64,000 bases of DNA from JARIHD01 sp035758825 (GTDB taxonomy: Bacteria > Patescibacteriota > Saccharimonadia > Saccharimonadales > UBA4665). The notes under the pieces are model-generated. The model searched no databases. It saw only the letters and a program-made list of their open reading frames with translations, and was not told the DNA's origin. Each line of letters starts with the position of its first letter. Position 1 is the first letter of the stretch. Below are positions 22,682 to 33,366 of this stretch, one piece after another. The stretch covers positions 16,975 to 80,974 of the forward strand of contig DASTWA010000009.1 of the NCBI GenBank assembly GCA_035758825.1. Direction: 5' to 3'. Position numbers and translations under genes: made by a program.

Positions 22682-25489
22682 ATGGATGACTCGCGGCAGC
22701 TACACTATTACCGTCTAGACTCCAAAGCGGTCCTCAAGGAGTTAAGGTCGGAACTTGGCGGCCTAACCCCGGAAGAAGCCAAAGCGCGTTTAGAAAAATA
22801 TGGCCCCAACAGTCTGACAGTCAAACACAAAGACCCTCTCCCTCTCGTCTATTTGCGGCAATTCCGTGACCTAATGATAATCTTGTTGCTTGCGAGCAGC
22901 ATAGTTTCGTTTGCCCTCAATGACGTACGAACGGCTATCGTGCTTTTTGTATTGGTTATATTCAATACCACGATCGGCTTCCTACAGGAGTTCAAGGCTG
23001 GCAAAGTCATGGATTCACTTGAGCGGCTGGTAGTAGCCACGGCAAGTGTAGTCAGAGCCCAAAAACGAACCGAAGCTGCTACGGCCGACCTGACACTTGG
23101 CGATGTCATTTATTTGGAGGAAGGCAATGCGGTTCCGGCTGATGTCCGAATAATCGAAGAAGACGAGTTCAGCACCAACGATTTTGCATTGACCGGCGAG
23201 AGCCAGCCGACACGCAAATTTGTTCACGCCATATCGAACGACGTCCCATTGGCGGAACGTCATAATCTTGCCTTTATGGGCACGACAGTCGCCACCGGTC
23301 ACGGCTATGGGGTCGTCATTGGCGTCGGTATGCACACAGAATTAGGCCGAATCGCCAACTTGAGCCAAGGCATCAGCACCGAGGCCAGTCCGCTACAGAA
23401 AGAGATGAACCACATCGCCAAGCGAGTAACCCAAGGCACGATGATACTCTGCCTGGCGCTTTTGCCCGTTGCCATTCATACCGGCCTGCCGTTTAAGGAC
23501 GCATTTTTGTTCGCCATCGGGATTGCCTGTTCGATTGTCCCGAACGGATTGCCGGCAGCCATTAGTACTTCCCTTGCCGGAGCAGCCGGTAAGCTCGCTC
23601 GCGCTCGCGCCCTGGTCAAAAAACTATCTGCCGTCGAGGGCTTGGGCGCAACTGGCGTCATTGCCACTGACAAGACCGGCACCCTCACCAAAAACCAAAT
23701 GACCGTAGAGCAACTGCTGATCGGCAAAAAGACATATAACATCAGTGGTAAAGGATACGAACCGATCGGCGGCATACTTGACGATAACAATCTGCCGCTG
23801 CCCCCCGACGAAATCCAAAATCTGGGGCTCTTCTTTCAAACCTCGGTCATGGCCAGCAATGCACATGTCAACCCGCCCGACGACGAGCATGCCTCGTGGT
23901 ACTGCATCGGCGACCCTACCGAAGGCGCTCTTGTTACCTTGGGCATGAAGGCCGGGTTTGAGCAAGACCATCTTGGCCACCACTACCCCGAAGCAAAAGA
24001 ATATGCCTTTGACTCAGCCCGCAAGCGAATGAGTTCCGTCCGCAAATACGACGGGCGCCTGCATGCGTTCGTAAAGGGCGCACCAGAGAGTGTCCTGGAG
24101 CGCTGCGACCGGCTGTGGGAGAATGGCAAAATCCGCAAGCTTACAGCAAAAGACCGGGCGTTTATTTTGCAGCAAAACGAAAAGTTAGCCGAGAAGGCAA
24201 TGCGAAACTTGGGGTTGGCTTACCGTGATTTCGAAACTGGCATCGGTATCAAAAAAATAAGCATGGAAACCGCCGAATCAAAACTTGTGTGGCTCGGTAT
24301 GGCATCGATGATCGACCCTCTCCGTGAACAAGTCCCCAACGCTATGGAGGCCGCACGGCGGGCGCACGTCAAGGTGTCTATTATTACCGGAGACCACGCA
24401 ACGACTGCCAAGGCCATTGCAACGCGCGCCAAGCTCACTGCCAGGGCCGAAGATATCGTTGTCGTTACCGGCGAAGAGCTCCAAAATCTCAGTGACAAAG
24501 AAGTCCTTCAACTGGCCAGCCGAGGCGGCGTCATATTCTCAAGAACCGCACCAGAAGACAAGTTAAGGATCGTCACACTGCTTCAGCATGACGGACAGGT
24601 CGTAGCCGTTACTGGCGATGGCATTAATGATGCACCAGCCCTGAAGCGCGCCGACATCGGCGTAGCAATGGGCGTTACCGGTACCGATGTCGCCAAGCAA
24701 TCAGCCGACATCATCCTGATAGATGACAGCTTCAATACGCTGGTCGGCGCCATCCAAGAAGGCCGGGTCATATTCCAAAATATAAAGAAAGCCACCATAT
24801 GTAGCTTTACCGGTAATGCCGCGGAACTAATGGTTAATCTCTTTAGCCTGGCGGCGGCTACCGCCCTCCACGTCCCGTTGGCCCTGACCATCATTCAAAT
24901 TTTGGCCATAGACGTTATTGCCGAGCTGTTCCCCATTGCGGCCCTGGGCGGAGACAAGGCCGACAGCGACGTCATGCGCGAACGGCCCCGCGACCCGAAG
25001 CACCACATCCTCAACGCCCGCAGCATAGCCGACGTACTTTGGTGCGGCCTTTTGATCGGGAGTCTGGCCTTCTTGAATTACATGTGGTTCTTCGAACGGA
25101 ACGGCATAGATCCGCAAAACCTGACCCCGAACACACCCATACACTTCCAGGCTACCGCCCTTACCTACCTTACGCTTATCCTCTGTCTGGTCGTCAATGT
25201 CATCCAGCGCCGAAGCAAAAACGGATTGTTTACCCGATACCAGCTGCATAACAAAAGCATGTGGGTCGCTATCGGCCTGTCGTTGTTCAGCATCATAAAC
25301 ATCATCTACAACCCCTGGATTTCGTCGTACTTTCACTCGGCTCCGCTGACTTTTGCAGATTGGCTCACCGCGATTGGCGCGACAGGCATATTCGTAGCCG
25401 TCCGCGAGTTCCAACGCTACAACAAAAAACACCATAGGCGATCGGTATTAGCCCTGCACAAGGCACGGGCTACAGGCCGTAGCAGCTAA
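22682..25489 (+). CDS. P2-type cation-transporting ATPase with altered ion site
   Basis: 935 residues with all P-type ATPase parts: actuator TGES, phosphorylation DKTGTLTKNQMTVE (Asp near residue 330), nucleotide-binding KGAPESVLERC, hinge GDGINDAPALKRADIGVAMG, and the N- and C-terminal helices of the SERCA/PMR1/Na,K group. The ion-binding positions differ: TM4 reads VPNGLPA (Asn for the Glu of PEGLP), TM5 keeps Asn and Glu (GNAAELM) and TM6 reads IDVIAEL where SERCA has VNLVTDG. Ca2+ pumping is the first guess, but Na+, K+ or H+ cannot be excluded. TATAAT lies 9 nt before the ATG. Confidence 0.88.
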   Translation: MDDSRQLHYYRLDSKAVLKELRSELGGLTPEEAKARLEKYGPNSLTVKHKDPLPLVYLRQFRDLMIILLLASSIVSFALNDVRTAIVLFVLVIFNTTIGFLQEFKAGKVMDSLERLVVATASVVRAQKRTEAATADLTLGDVIYLEEGNAVPADVRIIEEDEFSTNDFALTGESQPTRKFVHAISNDVPLAERHNLAFMGTTVATGHGYGVVIGVGMHTELGRIANLSQGISTEASPLQKEMNHIAKRVTQGTMILCLALLPVAIHTGLPFKDAFLFAIGIACSIVPNGLPAAISTSLAGAAGKLARARALVKKLSAVEGLGATGVIATDKTGTLTKNQMTVEQLLIGKKTYNISGKGYEPIGGILDDNNLPLPPDEIQNLGLFFQTSVMASNAHVNPPDDEHASWYCIGDPTEGALVTLGMKAGFEQDHLGHHYPEAKEYAFDSARKRMSSVRKYDGRLHAFVKGAPESVLERCDRLWENGKIRKLTAKDRAFILQQNEKLAEKAMRNLGLAYRDFETGIGIKKISMETAESKLVWLGMASMIDPLREQVPNAMEAARRAHVKVSIITGDHATTAKAIATRAKLTARAEDIVVVTGEELQNLSDKEVLQLASRGGVIFSRTAPEDKLRIVTLLQHDGQVVAVTGDGINDAPALKRADIGVAMGVTGTDVAKQSADIILIDDSFNTLVGAIQEGRVIFQNIKKATICSFTGNAAELMVNLFSLAAATALHVPLALTIIQILAIDVIAELFPIAALGGDKADSDVMRERPRDPKHHILNARSIADVLWCGLLIGSLAFLNYMWFFERNGIDPQNLTPNTPIHFQATALTYLTLILCLVVNVIQRRSKNGLFTRYQLHNKSMWVAIGLSLFSIINIIYNPWISSYFHSAPLTFADWLTAIGATGIFVAVREFQRYNKKHHRRSVLALHKARATGRSS

Positions 25490-26334
25490 CTCCTCAACAT
25501 ATTTTGCACGCCGGCACGCAAGACGCGCCGCTTGGTTGGCTTGACCTTCTTTGTAAATACAATATGCGGATCGGCGGCAATCTGTAATGCCGTCCAGTTG
25601 TACATATCGGCCGCGGTTTTAACCGGCGCGAGCAATCGCTTGGGCAAATACCGGTACCCTTTCTCCGCTTCAGCCTGCCACTCGCAATAACGTCCGATTT
25701 GAACCCGTATAAATGCCTCAAAAGCAGCCATATGCTCCGGCGCCGGGCGCTCTAGCGACGGCAAGCCGAAGGCTCGCAGCTCTGATGCCGGAAAATAACA
25801 TCTGCCGAGGGCAGCATCTTCGTCGATGTCGCGAATAAAGTTTATGTACTGCATCGCCCGCCCCAGCATGACGGCGCTGTCGTATCCGGCTGGATTTACG
25901 TTCATTATTTTACACATCATGAGTGCAATCACTTCGGCCGACCCGTATATGTACCCTAATGTGTCTTCCAGCATCTGGTAGCGCCTGCCTTCCAGGTCGG
26001 ATTGCATGGCATCAAGAAACTCCTCAACCCATGCCGGGTCAAAGCCATACGTACGCGACACGTACACTATATTCTTTACGGCTCGCGTCTGTATGGTATC
26101 TTCTGCTGCGGGCCGGTCGTCAAAGCTAGGGTTAGCAGATGACAGCGCCCAAGCCCGACGTAGCGCATAAAAGGCCTCCGCGTCCGCCACGGCCGCATCG
26201 ACATAATCGTCAGCTACCCTGACAAAGCTGTACAATTTAAACACATCCTGCCGGACATTCTTTGGAAAGAAGGCCGAACTCCAGAAGTATGTCGTACTCC
26301 CTTGTCTGAATATCGACCGTTCCACCCCTCTCAT
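25486..26334 (-). CDS. Phytoene/squalene synthase family protein
   Basis: 282 residues from ATG 26334, 5 nt after the stop of the polyprenyl synthase gene. Head-to-head prenyl transferase motifs are present: FVRVADDYVDAAV (first Asp-rich), YQMLEDTLGYIYGSAEVIAL and YINFIRDIDEDAALGRCYFP (second Asp-rich). With the upstream synthase it could make phytoene or a related C30/C40 hydrocarbon. No desaturase, cyclase or rhodopsin gene is in the window. The 3' end overlaps the end of the P-type ATPase gene by 4 nt. Confidence 0.88.
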   Translation of the reverse strand: MRGVERSIFRQGSTTYFWSSAFFPKNVRQDVFKLYSFVRVADDYVDAAVADAEAFYALRRAWALSSANPSFDDRPAAEDTIQTRAVKNIVYVSRTYGFDPAWVEEFLDAMQSDLEGRRYQMLEDTLGYIYGSAEVIALMMCKIMNVNPAGYDSAVMLGRAMQYINFIRDIDEDAALGRCYFPASELRAFGLPSLERPAPEHMAAFEAFIRVQIGRYCEWQAEAEKGYRYLPKRLLAPVKTAADMYNWTALQIAADPHIVFTKKVKPTKRRVLRAGVQNMLRS

Positions 26335-26339
26335 ATTGG

Positions 26340-27425
26340 CTATGCGGCGCGTCCAAGCAGACCCGCTGTCAGGCCACGCAGGAATGCCACCGTCTCCGGT
26401 TTCCATCTTGACTGATACTGTTCCAGCGAACGAACCGCCTGCTCGGCGTGGCCGGCAGCCATCGCCCGGGCGGACTCAAGGGCGCCGCAGCTGGTCAATA
26501 TATGACGGCAGGCGGCAAAACCTTCGTCGGTCAGCGCATCGTTACCGAGGCATGACAGCAACAACTTCTTATCTTTTGCCGAGGCATGCCGCAAAGCGTA
26601 CGCGATCAAGAGCGTACGCTTGCCTTCGCGGATGTCGTCCTTGGCATTCTTGCCGGTCTTTAGGTCATCGCCAAAGACGCCGATAATATCATCTGTAATC
26701 TGAAATGCCCGGCCGGTGTGGAGCGCATACTCGCGGATGGCATTAGTGTCTTCGCAGCCAGCCCCTGCCAAGACCATCCCCACACAAAGCGGGTTCAGTA
26801 CTGTGTAGTGTGCCGTTTTCCATTCCAGGGCATGCTTGATATCTTCTTCGCTTACCTCTGGTGCTACTTCGTTTATGATGTCCGTCGTCTGGCCATGTGC
26901 GGTCGTTATCATCGTGGCATTCACAATACCAATCGCCTTCATGCGCAGCTCCGCGTCTACGCTCAGGCCGGCCAAAAGCACCTGGGCAGCGTGGCCGCCG
27001 GTCAGCGCCGCATTCAGGGCCAGCGCGGCGCCCACGTGGCTGGAGTCGCCCTTGAGGTTATTATTCCGATGGTACGCAGCAAGCATTTCATGCACCGTCG
27101 GCTTGCCCCGACGAAGTTTGGACCTATCCTGGATGTCATCGATAATTAGGATATACGCATGGATCATCTCGATGGCGGTTGCTGCCCGCGTAATCATGTG
27201 CCGGTCCGTACCGCCGCACATCTCGTAGCCGGCCATAACCAGCGCGCCACGGATGCGCTTGCCTCCTCGTCCCAACATGTCCAAATAGGCATCAGTCACA
27301 GCCCGGGCATGTTCGCCGTACTGTCCACCGGTCGTTTGGTGGATATGCGTAGAGTACGCCTGGATGTCACTGTCTATGGCCTTTTTGTATGCAGCAAGCT
27401 GCTCGGTAAAAGGCAGGGAGTCCAT
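26340..27425 (-). CDS. Polyprenyl diphosphate synthase (FPP/GGPP type)
   Basis: 361 residues. The first Asp-rich motif lies in YILIIDDIQDRSKLRRGKPT and the second in FQITDDIIGVFGDDLKTGKN, followed by KDDIREGKRTLL. It builds C15-C20 allylic diphosphates from IPP and DMAPP. Chain length cannot be fixed by eye. It starts 2 nt after the stop of the P-loop kinase gene and is followed 5 nt later by the phytoene synthase-like gene, so the pair acts together. Both belong to the dnaG-rpoD run. Confidence 0.9.
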   Translation of the reverse strand: MDSLPFTEQLAAYKKAIDSDIQAYSTHIHQTTGGQYGEHARAVTDAYLDMLGRGGKRIRGALVMAGYEMCGGTDRHMITRAATAIEMIHAYILIIDDIQDRSKLRRGKPTVHEMLAAYHRNNNLKGDSSHVGAALALNAALTGGHAAQVLLAGLSVDAELRMKAIGIVNATMITTAHGQTTDIINEVAPEVSEEDIKHALEWKTAHYTVLNPLCVGMVLAGAGCEDTNAIREYALHTGRAFQITDDIIGVFGDDLKTGKNAKDDIREGKRTLLIAYALRHASAKDKKLLLSCLGNDALTDEGFAACRHILTSCGALESARAMAAGHAEQAVRSLEQYQSRWKPETVAFLRGLTAGLLGRAA

Positions 27426-27427
27426 AA

Positions 27428-28015
27428 CTATAAGCCCAGCGTTTCTTCGATCTGGCCTTTAAAGACATCCAAATCCGCGCCGTTATTTTCCATCAGGATG
27501 TCCGCGCGGTCGCGGACGGCTGCCATGTTGAGGACGGCGGCATCAGCGCCTTGCGGCGGGGTCATTTCAGCCGCTTCTTCGGCCAAAAATTGTTCAAAGG
27601 TCTTATTGTCCTCTTCGTGCCGGCCTCGACCGCCCGAGGTAATCCGCTCATAGCGGACCTTGGGGTCGGCGTCGACCCAAATCATAGTGCCGCCCAGTTC
27701 GTGGATCCGGTCGGCTTCGTAAGGGTTCCTAAGACTGGCCACAACAACGCCCTGATATGTGGCGCCCGTTTCCTTCCAGGCTTGAACCGCACGGTCTACC
27801 AGTACGCCCAAGCCATGTTCACGCCGCCACTCCGCGCTTACGGTGCGCAGGTGCTCACGCTCGACAGGAAGGCCGCGGCGTCTGACTTCGTCACGAAGCA
27901 ACTCGGTCACAGATACAAAAAGATAATTGTGGCGCTCTGCCAGCACTTCGCCCACCGTATCTTTGCCAGCACCGTTGGTGCCGGACAGACCAATAATTTG
28001 CAGCTTCTTATCCAT
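27428..28015 (-). CDS. P-loop kinase (dephospho-CoA-kinase/adenylate-kinase-like)
   Basis: 195 residues. Walker A LSGTNGAGKDTVGEVLAE, a VASLRNPYEADRIHELGG segment and MIWVDADPKVRYERI, which resemble dephospho-CoA kinase or archaeal-type adenylate/nucleoside kinases, followed by an Arg-rich lid (TSGGRGRHEED). The exact substrate is not clear. It sits 8 nt after rpoD and 2 nt before the polyprenyl synthase, in one operon. Confidence 0.7.
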   Translation of the reverse strand: MDKKLQIIGLSGTNGAGKDTVGEVLAERHNYLFVSVTELLRDEVRRRGLPVEREHLRTVSAEWRREHGLGVLVDRAVQAWKETGATYQGVVVASLRNPYEADRIHELGGTMIWVDADPKVRYERITSGGRGRHEEDNKTFEQFLAEEAAEMTPPQGADAAVLNMAAVRDRADILMENNGADLDVFKGQIEETLGL

Positions 28016-28023
28016 ACCGGCCT

Positions 28024-29184
<1,161 letters not shown>

Positions 29185-29187
29185 AGG

Positions 29188-30954
29188 CTATGCACCTCCC
29201 TTATGAGTTTTTAATAGATTATCGAGTTCCTTTACCTTATGTAAAAGGGTAAGTTGTTTTTCTTCGTCGGCCGTTTGCAGTTCGTGGGCGATACGCTGTT
29301 TTTGCATTTTGACATATTGGCCTATCAGCTTCCCCAGTACATGTGATGTCTCGTATTCGAGTTCGTGGGTCTCAACGTCTTGATAGAGCTCTTCGTAATG
29401 TAATGAAAGGATTTTAACATAATCTCCTATAGACAGCAATTCCTCCACCTTGGCGGCTTGCCCCGAAAAGTCCGGATTGGCCTGCAGGAAGGTCAGAAGT
29501 TGTCTGGCGTTGTCATCGTGCATCATGGCGGCTGTGACCGGCTCGATAAACCTTCGGAGCTTGGGCTGCATCAAGGCAATCGCCAATAGATGGTTCTGGG
29601 TCTTCATGTAGTCCAGGATTTCTTTGCTTGGGAGCTTAAACTCGCCCTTGGGCTGCTTGAGTTTAGGCTTGGCGGCAGCTTCCTTCTGATGGAGCTTGAT
29701 GAGGAGGGCTTCACGGCTGACACCGATGCACTTCGAAATTTCATCAATGTAGTGTTCTTGTTCCACGCCGTCAGCCAGACCGCGGATGACCGTTAATAGG
29801 ACGTCGCTGAATTCACGCTTTCCTTGCGCCGTTGTGATGTCCAACTGCTTTTGGTATTTGCCCATGAGCCAATCGAGGGCATACTTGGGCTTTTCGATGG
29901 TCTGACGCCAGGCATTTACATCTTGCTTGATGAGCTCGTCCGGGTCCTTTCCGCTGGGAATATTAATAATACTCAGCGACACATTTACCTTGCTGGCGAT
30001 AGGAATGGCACGTTCGGTCGCGTTGACCCCTGCCTTGTCGGCGTCAAAGCTCAGCCGGATGTCACCGGTAAACCGGCCGAGCGCTTTCAGTTGGTATTCA
30101 GTGAGTGCGGTTCCCGCAGTAGCCACGACCTGACGAATGCCTGCCTGGTGGCTGCTAATAACGTCCAGATTGCCCTCGGCAATCACCACGAACTTACTCT
30201 TGCGAATACCTTCCTTAGCCAGATGCAACCCAAAGACATGCCTCGATTTGTCGTACAGTGGCGTCTGGGGCGTGTTGATATACTTTGGCGCATTCGGATC
30301 ATCCTTAAGCAGACGGGCCGTAAAACCGATGACCCGCCCTTGCGGGTCGGCCAACGGGATCATGATGCGGCCACGGAACATATCCCGCAAGCTGCGGTAT
30401 CGTTTGGTCGCCAACCCGGCGGCAATGATCTCGTGAGCTTTAAACCCTTTGAATACCAGATGCTTTACCAGAGCCTCGCCGCCACTCGGGCTGTATCCGA
30501 TTCGCCACTCCAGCACGGTCTGCTCAGTAAATTGGCGCTTGGTGTGCACATAATCGTAGGCTTCTTTGTTTTGCGGCAATCTGAGCTGCCCGTAATAATA
30601 ACGGGTCGCCTCAAGCATAGCGTCGTATAAACGCTCTTTTTCTTTGCTGCGCTGGCCCGATCCGCTCGAACGGTACTGAGTTAAATCCACGCCGGCTTTG
30701 CGGGCTAAAAGCTCCAAAGCCCCCTTAAAGTCCAAGCCCTCCATCTCCATGACAAAACTGAACATATTGCCGCCTTTGCCCGAACTAAAGTCATGCCAGA
30801 TCTGCTTTTCGGGGCTGACCATAAAGCTCGGCGAGCGTTCGCTGCTAAACGGGCTCAGCCCTTTCCAGTTACGGCCGGCCCGCTTAAGTTCGACATAGTC
30901 ACTAATGACCTCCTCGATGCTAAGCCTCTGCTTGATATCCTCAACCGCGTCCAT
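29188..30954 (-). CDS. dnaG: DNA primase lacking its zinc ligands
   Basis: Synthesises RNA primers for replication. 588 residues with the N-terminal zinc-domain fold (VISDYVELKRAGRNWKGLSP), the catalytic core, TOPRIM (VIAEGNLDVISSHQAG, RLSFDADKAG) and a C-terminal helicase-binding part. In ordinary DnaG the CHC2 zinc ligands are C-x2-H...C-x2-C. Here they are Ser34, Ser37, Asp55 and Ser58, within otherwise conserved sequence, so zinc binding is lost. TACAAT at 30962-30967 lies 7 nt before the ATG. First gene of the dnaG-rpoD-kinase-prenyl synthase-phytoene synthase run. Confidence 0.95.
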   Translation of the reverse strand: MDAVEDIKQRLSIEEVISDYVELKRAGRNWKGLSPFSSERSPSFMVSPEKQIWHDFSSGKGGNMFSFVMEMEGLDFKGALELLARKAGVDLTQYRSSGSGQRSKEKERLYDAMLEATRYYYGQLRLPQNKEAYDYVHTKRQFTEQTVLEWRIGYSPSGGEALVKHLVFKGFKAHEIIAAGLATKRYRSLRDMFRGRIMIPLADPQGRVIGFTARLLKDDPNAPKYINTPQTPLYDKSRHVFGLHLAKEGIRKSKFVVIAEGNLDVISSHQAGIRQVVATAGTALTEYQLKALGRFTGDIRLSFDADKAGVNATERAIPIASKVNVSLSIINIPSGKDPDELIKQDVNAWRQTIEKPKYALDWLMGKYQKQLDITTAQGKREFSDVLLTVIRGLADGVEQEHYIDEISKCIGVSREALLIKLHQKEAAAKPKLKQPKGEFKLPSKEILDYMKTQNHLLAIALMQPKLRRFIEPVTAAMMHDDNARQLLTFLQANPDFSGQAAKVEELLSIGDYVKILSLHYEELYQDVETHELEYETSHVLGKLIGQYVKMQKQRIAHELQTADEEKQLTLLHKVKELDNLLKTHKGGA

Positions 30955-31025
30955 TGCTTATATTGTACTCTATTGTACCTCTGTTTTACAGGTAGATGAT
31001 TTTACCGACAGCAAGCTGAGTGATA

Positions 31026-31055
31026 TTGACTTATTATCAAGTTTATGCTTAAATT
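31026..31055 (+). promoter_or_regulatory. Promoter-like pair upstream of the 413-aa gene
   Basis: TTGACT (31026-31031), 18-nt spacer, TAAATT (31050-31055), with an AT-rich leader to the ATG at 31093. Moderate match. Confidence 0.4.
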
Positions 31056-31092
31056 ATAAATAGAGAATCAAAATAACAAAAAGAAGGTCCAA

Positions 31093-32334
31093 ATGCACAA
31101 TCCAAATACCGGAACCGGATTCGAAGAATTCACCCCAGCCGAAGTGTATGAAGCACTCGTCCAGCATAGCGATCATGAAGTCGATGCTATCCTCGAACAA
31201 GAAGCCGCCGACCGGGAGGCAGAACGGCCTGTTAACGAAAAACATCTGGAGCGCCAAATTGCAGTATCAAACGACGTGGGGTCGCTTGCTCTGAATTTCT
31301 TGAACCGTGAAGGCGCGACCGGCGAAGACCTTATGTCGGAACTTTCCCGTCAGGGGATGGAATTACGAAAAGCAAACCAGGCAGATTTTCCTGCGAGCCA
31401 TAAATGGCATGACCCGGCACGCCGACAGGCACTCGCCCACCGCTTGACGACTCTCAGCCGTATGGCCCCCGAGGATCTTTTCGGAAGCGCCAAGCCGAAT
31501 GCCTCCGAAAGAAGTGAAGAGAACGTGCAAAAATTGCTCGCCGAGATTCTTGATACAGGCAAAAAAATTAACAGCATCGGCCTCTATGGCGACCAACCCG
31601 GCCGTGGTCTTTCCGTTCTAAAAGCTGGTGAGACACTTAGAGGTGCATCCCTGGAAAATATTCATCTAGCGCCAATTAATGTTTGGGCATCTAAAGTAGG
31701 TCAACAGGAAGCCAATGAGTTCCGCTCCACAGGAAAAACTGCCGACATCCTTGCCGAAGCAATTGCCTTCACCCCGACAATCGAAAGGACGCGCACGGTA
31801 ACTAAGCCAGCTGTGCCGAAACGTCTTTTCAGGACGGCTGAAAGCGAAGAAGCAACCTACTCCTATGCACCAACGATGGTTGAGGGCCCGCAGGGCCAGG
31901 AACCAGGAGTTATCGTTTCGTACAAGTATCAACCTATTTGGTCTGGCCCTGAGGCCGAAAAAGCAATGGTGGCCAAGGGTGGTGACTTCTACCAGGAATC
32001 CAGTGGCGTCCGTCAGGGCAATATTCATGCCTACGCCGTAGTATTACCCTCGTCGCTCGCAGAAAAATTCCGGACTGCCGTCCAGGCCAACCCTGAGGTT
32101 GCACGCAAACTGGGAGATTCAATCGTCCAGGAATATGCCAATGACACCTATAAGGAACGCTGGAACACCGAGAAAGCCCGTGAACAAGGAGGCGAAAAAT
32201 TCGGCCACCACGTCTACCCAACATACAACAGCTTGCCCGACGATGTCCCCGTCCACATTTATGACGCTACGATGTCTCCCCATGACAGGCAAGTCGGGAG
32301 AGAAGATTATAGCCATACAATCCTTGCGCGCTAG
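31093..32334 (+). CDS. Hypothetical protein, 413 aa
   Basis: Not recognised. Soluble, acidic at the N-terminus (FEEFTPAEVYEALVQHSDHE, then an EQEAADREAERP helix). A mostly helical first third (to about 150) is followed by a mixed domain with repeated short strands (GVIVSYKYQPIWSG, IHAYAVVLPSSLAEKF). No signal peptide, membrane helix or clear catalytic motif. AGAAGG lies about 6 nt before the ATG. It stands alone, divergent from dnaG. Confidence 0.6.
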   Translation: MHNPNTGTGFEEFTPAEVYEALVQHSDHEVDAILEQEAADREAERPVNEKHLERQIAVSNDVGSLALNFLNREGATGEDLMSELSRQGMELRKANQADFPASHKWHDPARRQALAHRLTTLSRMAPEDLFGSAKPNASERSEENVQKLLAEILDTGKKINSIGLYGDQPGRGLSVLKAGETLRGASLENIHLAPINVWASKVGQQEANEFRSTGKTADILAEAIAFTPTIERTRTVTKPAVPKRLFRTAESEEATYSYAPTMVEGPQGQEPGVIVSYKYQPIWSGPEAEKAMVAKGGDFYQESSGVRQGNIHAYAVVLPSSLAEKFRTAVQANPEVARKLGDSIVQEYANDTYKERWNTEKAREQGGEKFGHHVYPTYNSLPDDVPVHIYDATMSPHDRQVGREDYSHTILAR

Positions 32335-32381
32335 TTCAACACCCCTTTATTAACGTAAGCAATGTATGTTTAAATACACGC

Positions 32382-33026
32382 ATGGATCCGTATCAGCAGT
32401 ATCAAGCTCCTCAGCAAGGCAGCCCTTACGAATTTATTCTCAACCCATCCAAGCCACCCAAAAAAAAGTTCGGTTTGGGCGGCAATAACTTTGCCGTCAC
32501 ATTGGGCCTCATCATTGGCGGCGCGCTCATTTTTATGATCGTGCTGACACTGCTGCTGAATGCTGTCGGCGGTAAAACCCTCAGCAAAGCTGACCTCATT
32601 GCCCTGGCCCAGACCGAAAACGAACTGGTTCGCGTTTCGCAGACCGCAGCCGCTACAGCCACCCAACAAACAACCAAGAACCTAGCTGTTACCATCCAGT
32701 TCAGCATGCTGACCCAGCAAAAGAAAACGCTTAATTTTTTGGCCCAGAACGGAGTCGACGTCGACGAAAAAGAGTTGGGGCTCAAACAGAACGCCACGAC
32801 CGACCAGCAGCTCGCCAGCGCCAAGACAACCAGCACCTTCGACCTGACATTCTCACAGATCATGCAAGACGAGCTGGAGGCTTACGCCCGCAACCTAAAG
32901 GCGCTTAATGCATCTGCCGCCAATAAAACAGAAAGTGATCTGACCAGCACATTCTATACGCAGACGCAGCTACTTATTAGTCAAATTCCTTACACCCAAG
33001 ACCGGATTCAAGAGGGCGCACAGTAA
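32382..33026 (+). CDS. Single-pass membrane protein, unknown
   Basis: 214 residues. A Gln/Pro-rich cytoplasmic N-terminus (MDPYQQYQAPQQGSPYEFIL) with a KPPKKKFG stop is followed by one long helix (FAVTLGLIIGGALIFMIVLT) and a helical extracytoplasmic domain rich in Thr, Gln and Ala. TAAATAC lies just before the ATG, suggesting a leaderless start. Such PQQ-rich, single-helix proteins are frequent in this window. Confidence 0.6.
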   Translation: MDPYQQYQAPQQGSPYEFILNPSKPPKKKFGLGGNNFAVTLGLIIGGALIFMIVLTLLLNAVGGKTLSKADLIALAQTENELVRVSQTAAATATQQTTKNLAVTIQFSMLTQQKKTLNFLAQNGVDVDEKELGLKQNATTDQQLASAKTTSTFDLTFSQIMQDELEAYARNLKALNASAANKTESDLTSTFYTQTQLLISQIPYTQDRIQEGAQ

Positions 33027-33034
33027 AGACCAGC

Positions 33035-33364
33035 CTACTGGCCAGTTACAAGATTGTACGAATGACGGATGAGGTCCTGTACCTCTTCCCAGCTTAGCTG
33101 ACCGCTGAGAACCATCGTGTTCCAGTGTTTTTTATTCAGATGGTAGCCTGGCATAACGGTTTCGTAGCGCTCACGGAGTGTTTGTGCCAGAAGCGGATCG
33201 CATTTGAGGCTGATCCGAACCGGATTGCTATCCTCCTGGACCAGTGCAAACATTTTATCGTCCTTAGTCTTATAGACGGCGACACCCTCGCCGAATGGGT
33301 AGTCCAAACGAGCGTTTGGCATGCTCATGAGATACTGTTCTATTTCTTTGTGTGTAATCATCAA
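33035..33364 (-). CDS. MmcQ/YjbR-family protein
   Basis: 109 residues matching the MmcQ/YjbR DNA-binding-like fold: PNARLDYPFGEGVAVYKTKD, FALVQEDSNPVRISLKCDP, VMPGYHLNKKHWNTMVLSG and LIRHSYNLV. Function unproven in the family; the fold is like a cyclic double-winged helix. It starts 2 nt after the HAD gene's stop, so the two are co-transcribed. Confidence 0.85.
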   Translation of the reverse strand: MMITHKEIEQYLMSMPNARLDYPFGEGVAVYKTKDDKMFALVQEDSNPVRISLKCDPLLAQTLRERYETVMPGYHLNKKHWNTMVLSGQLSWEEVQDLIRHSYNLVTGQ

Positions 33365-33366
33365 AA

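Noticed and set aside
29824..30630. 268-codon open frame on the plus strand
   Set aside because: Antisense shadow of dnaG; long shadows are common here because codons are GC-rich at the third position.
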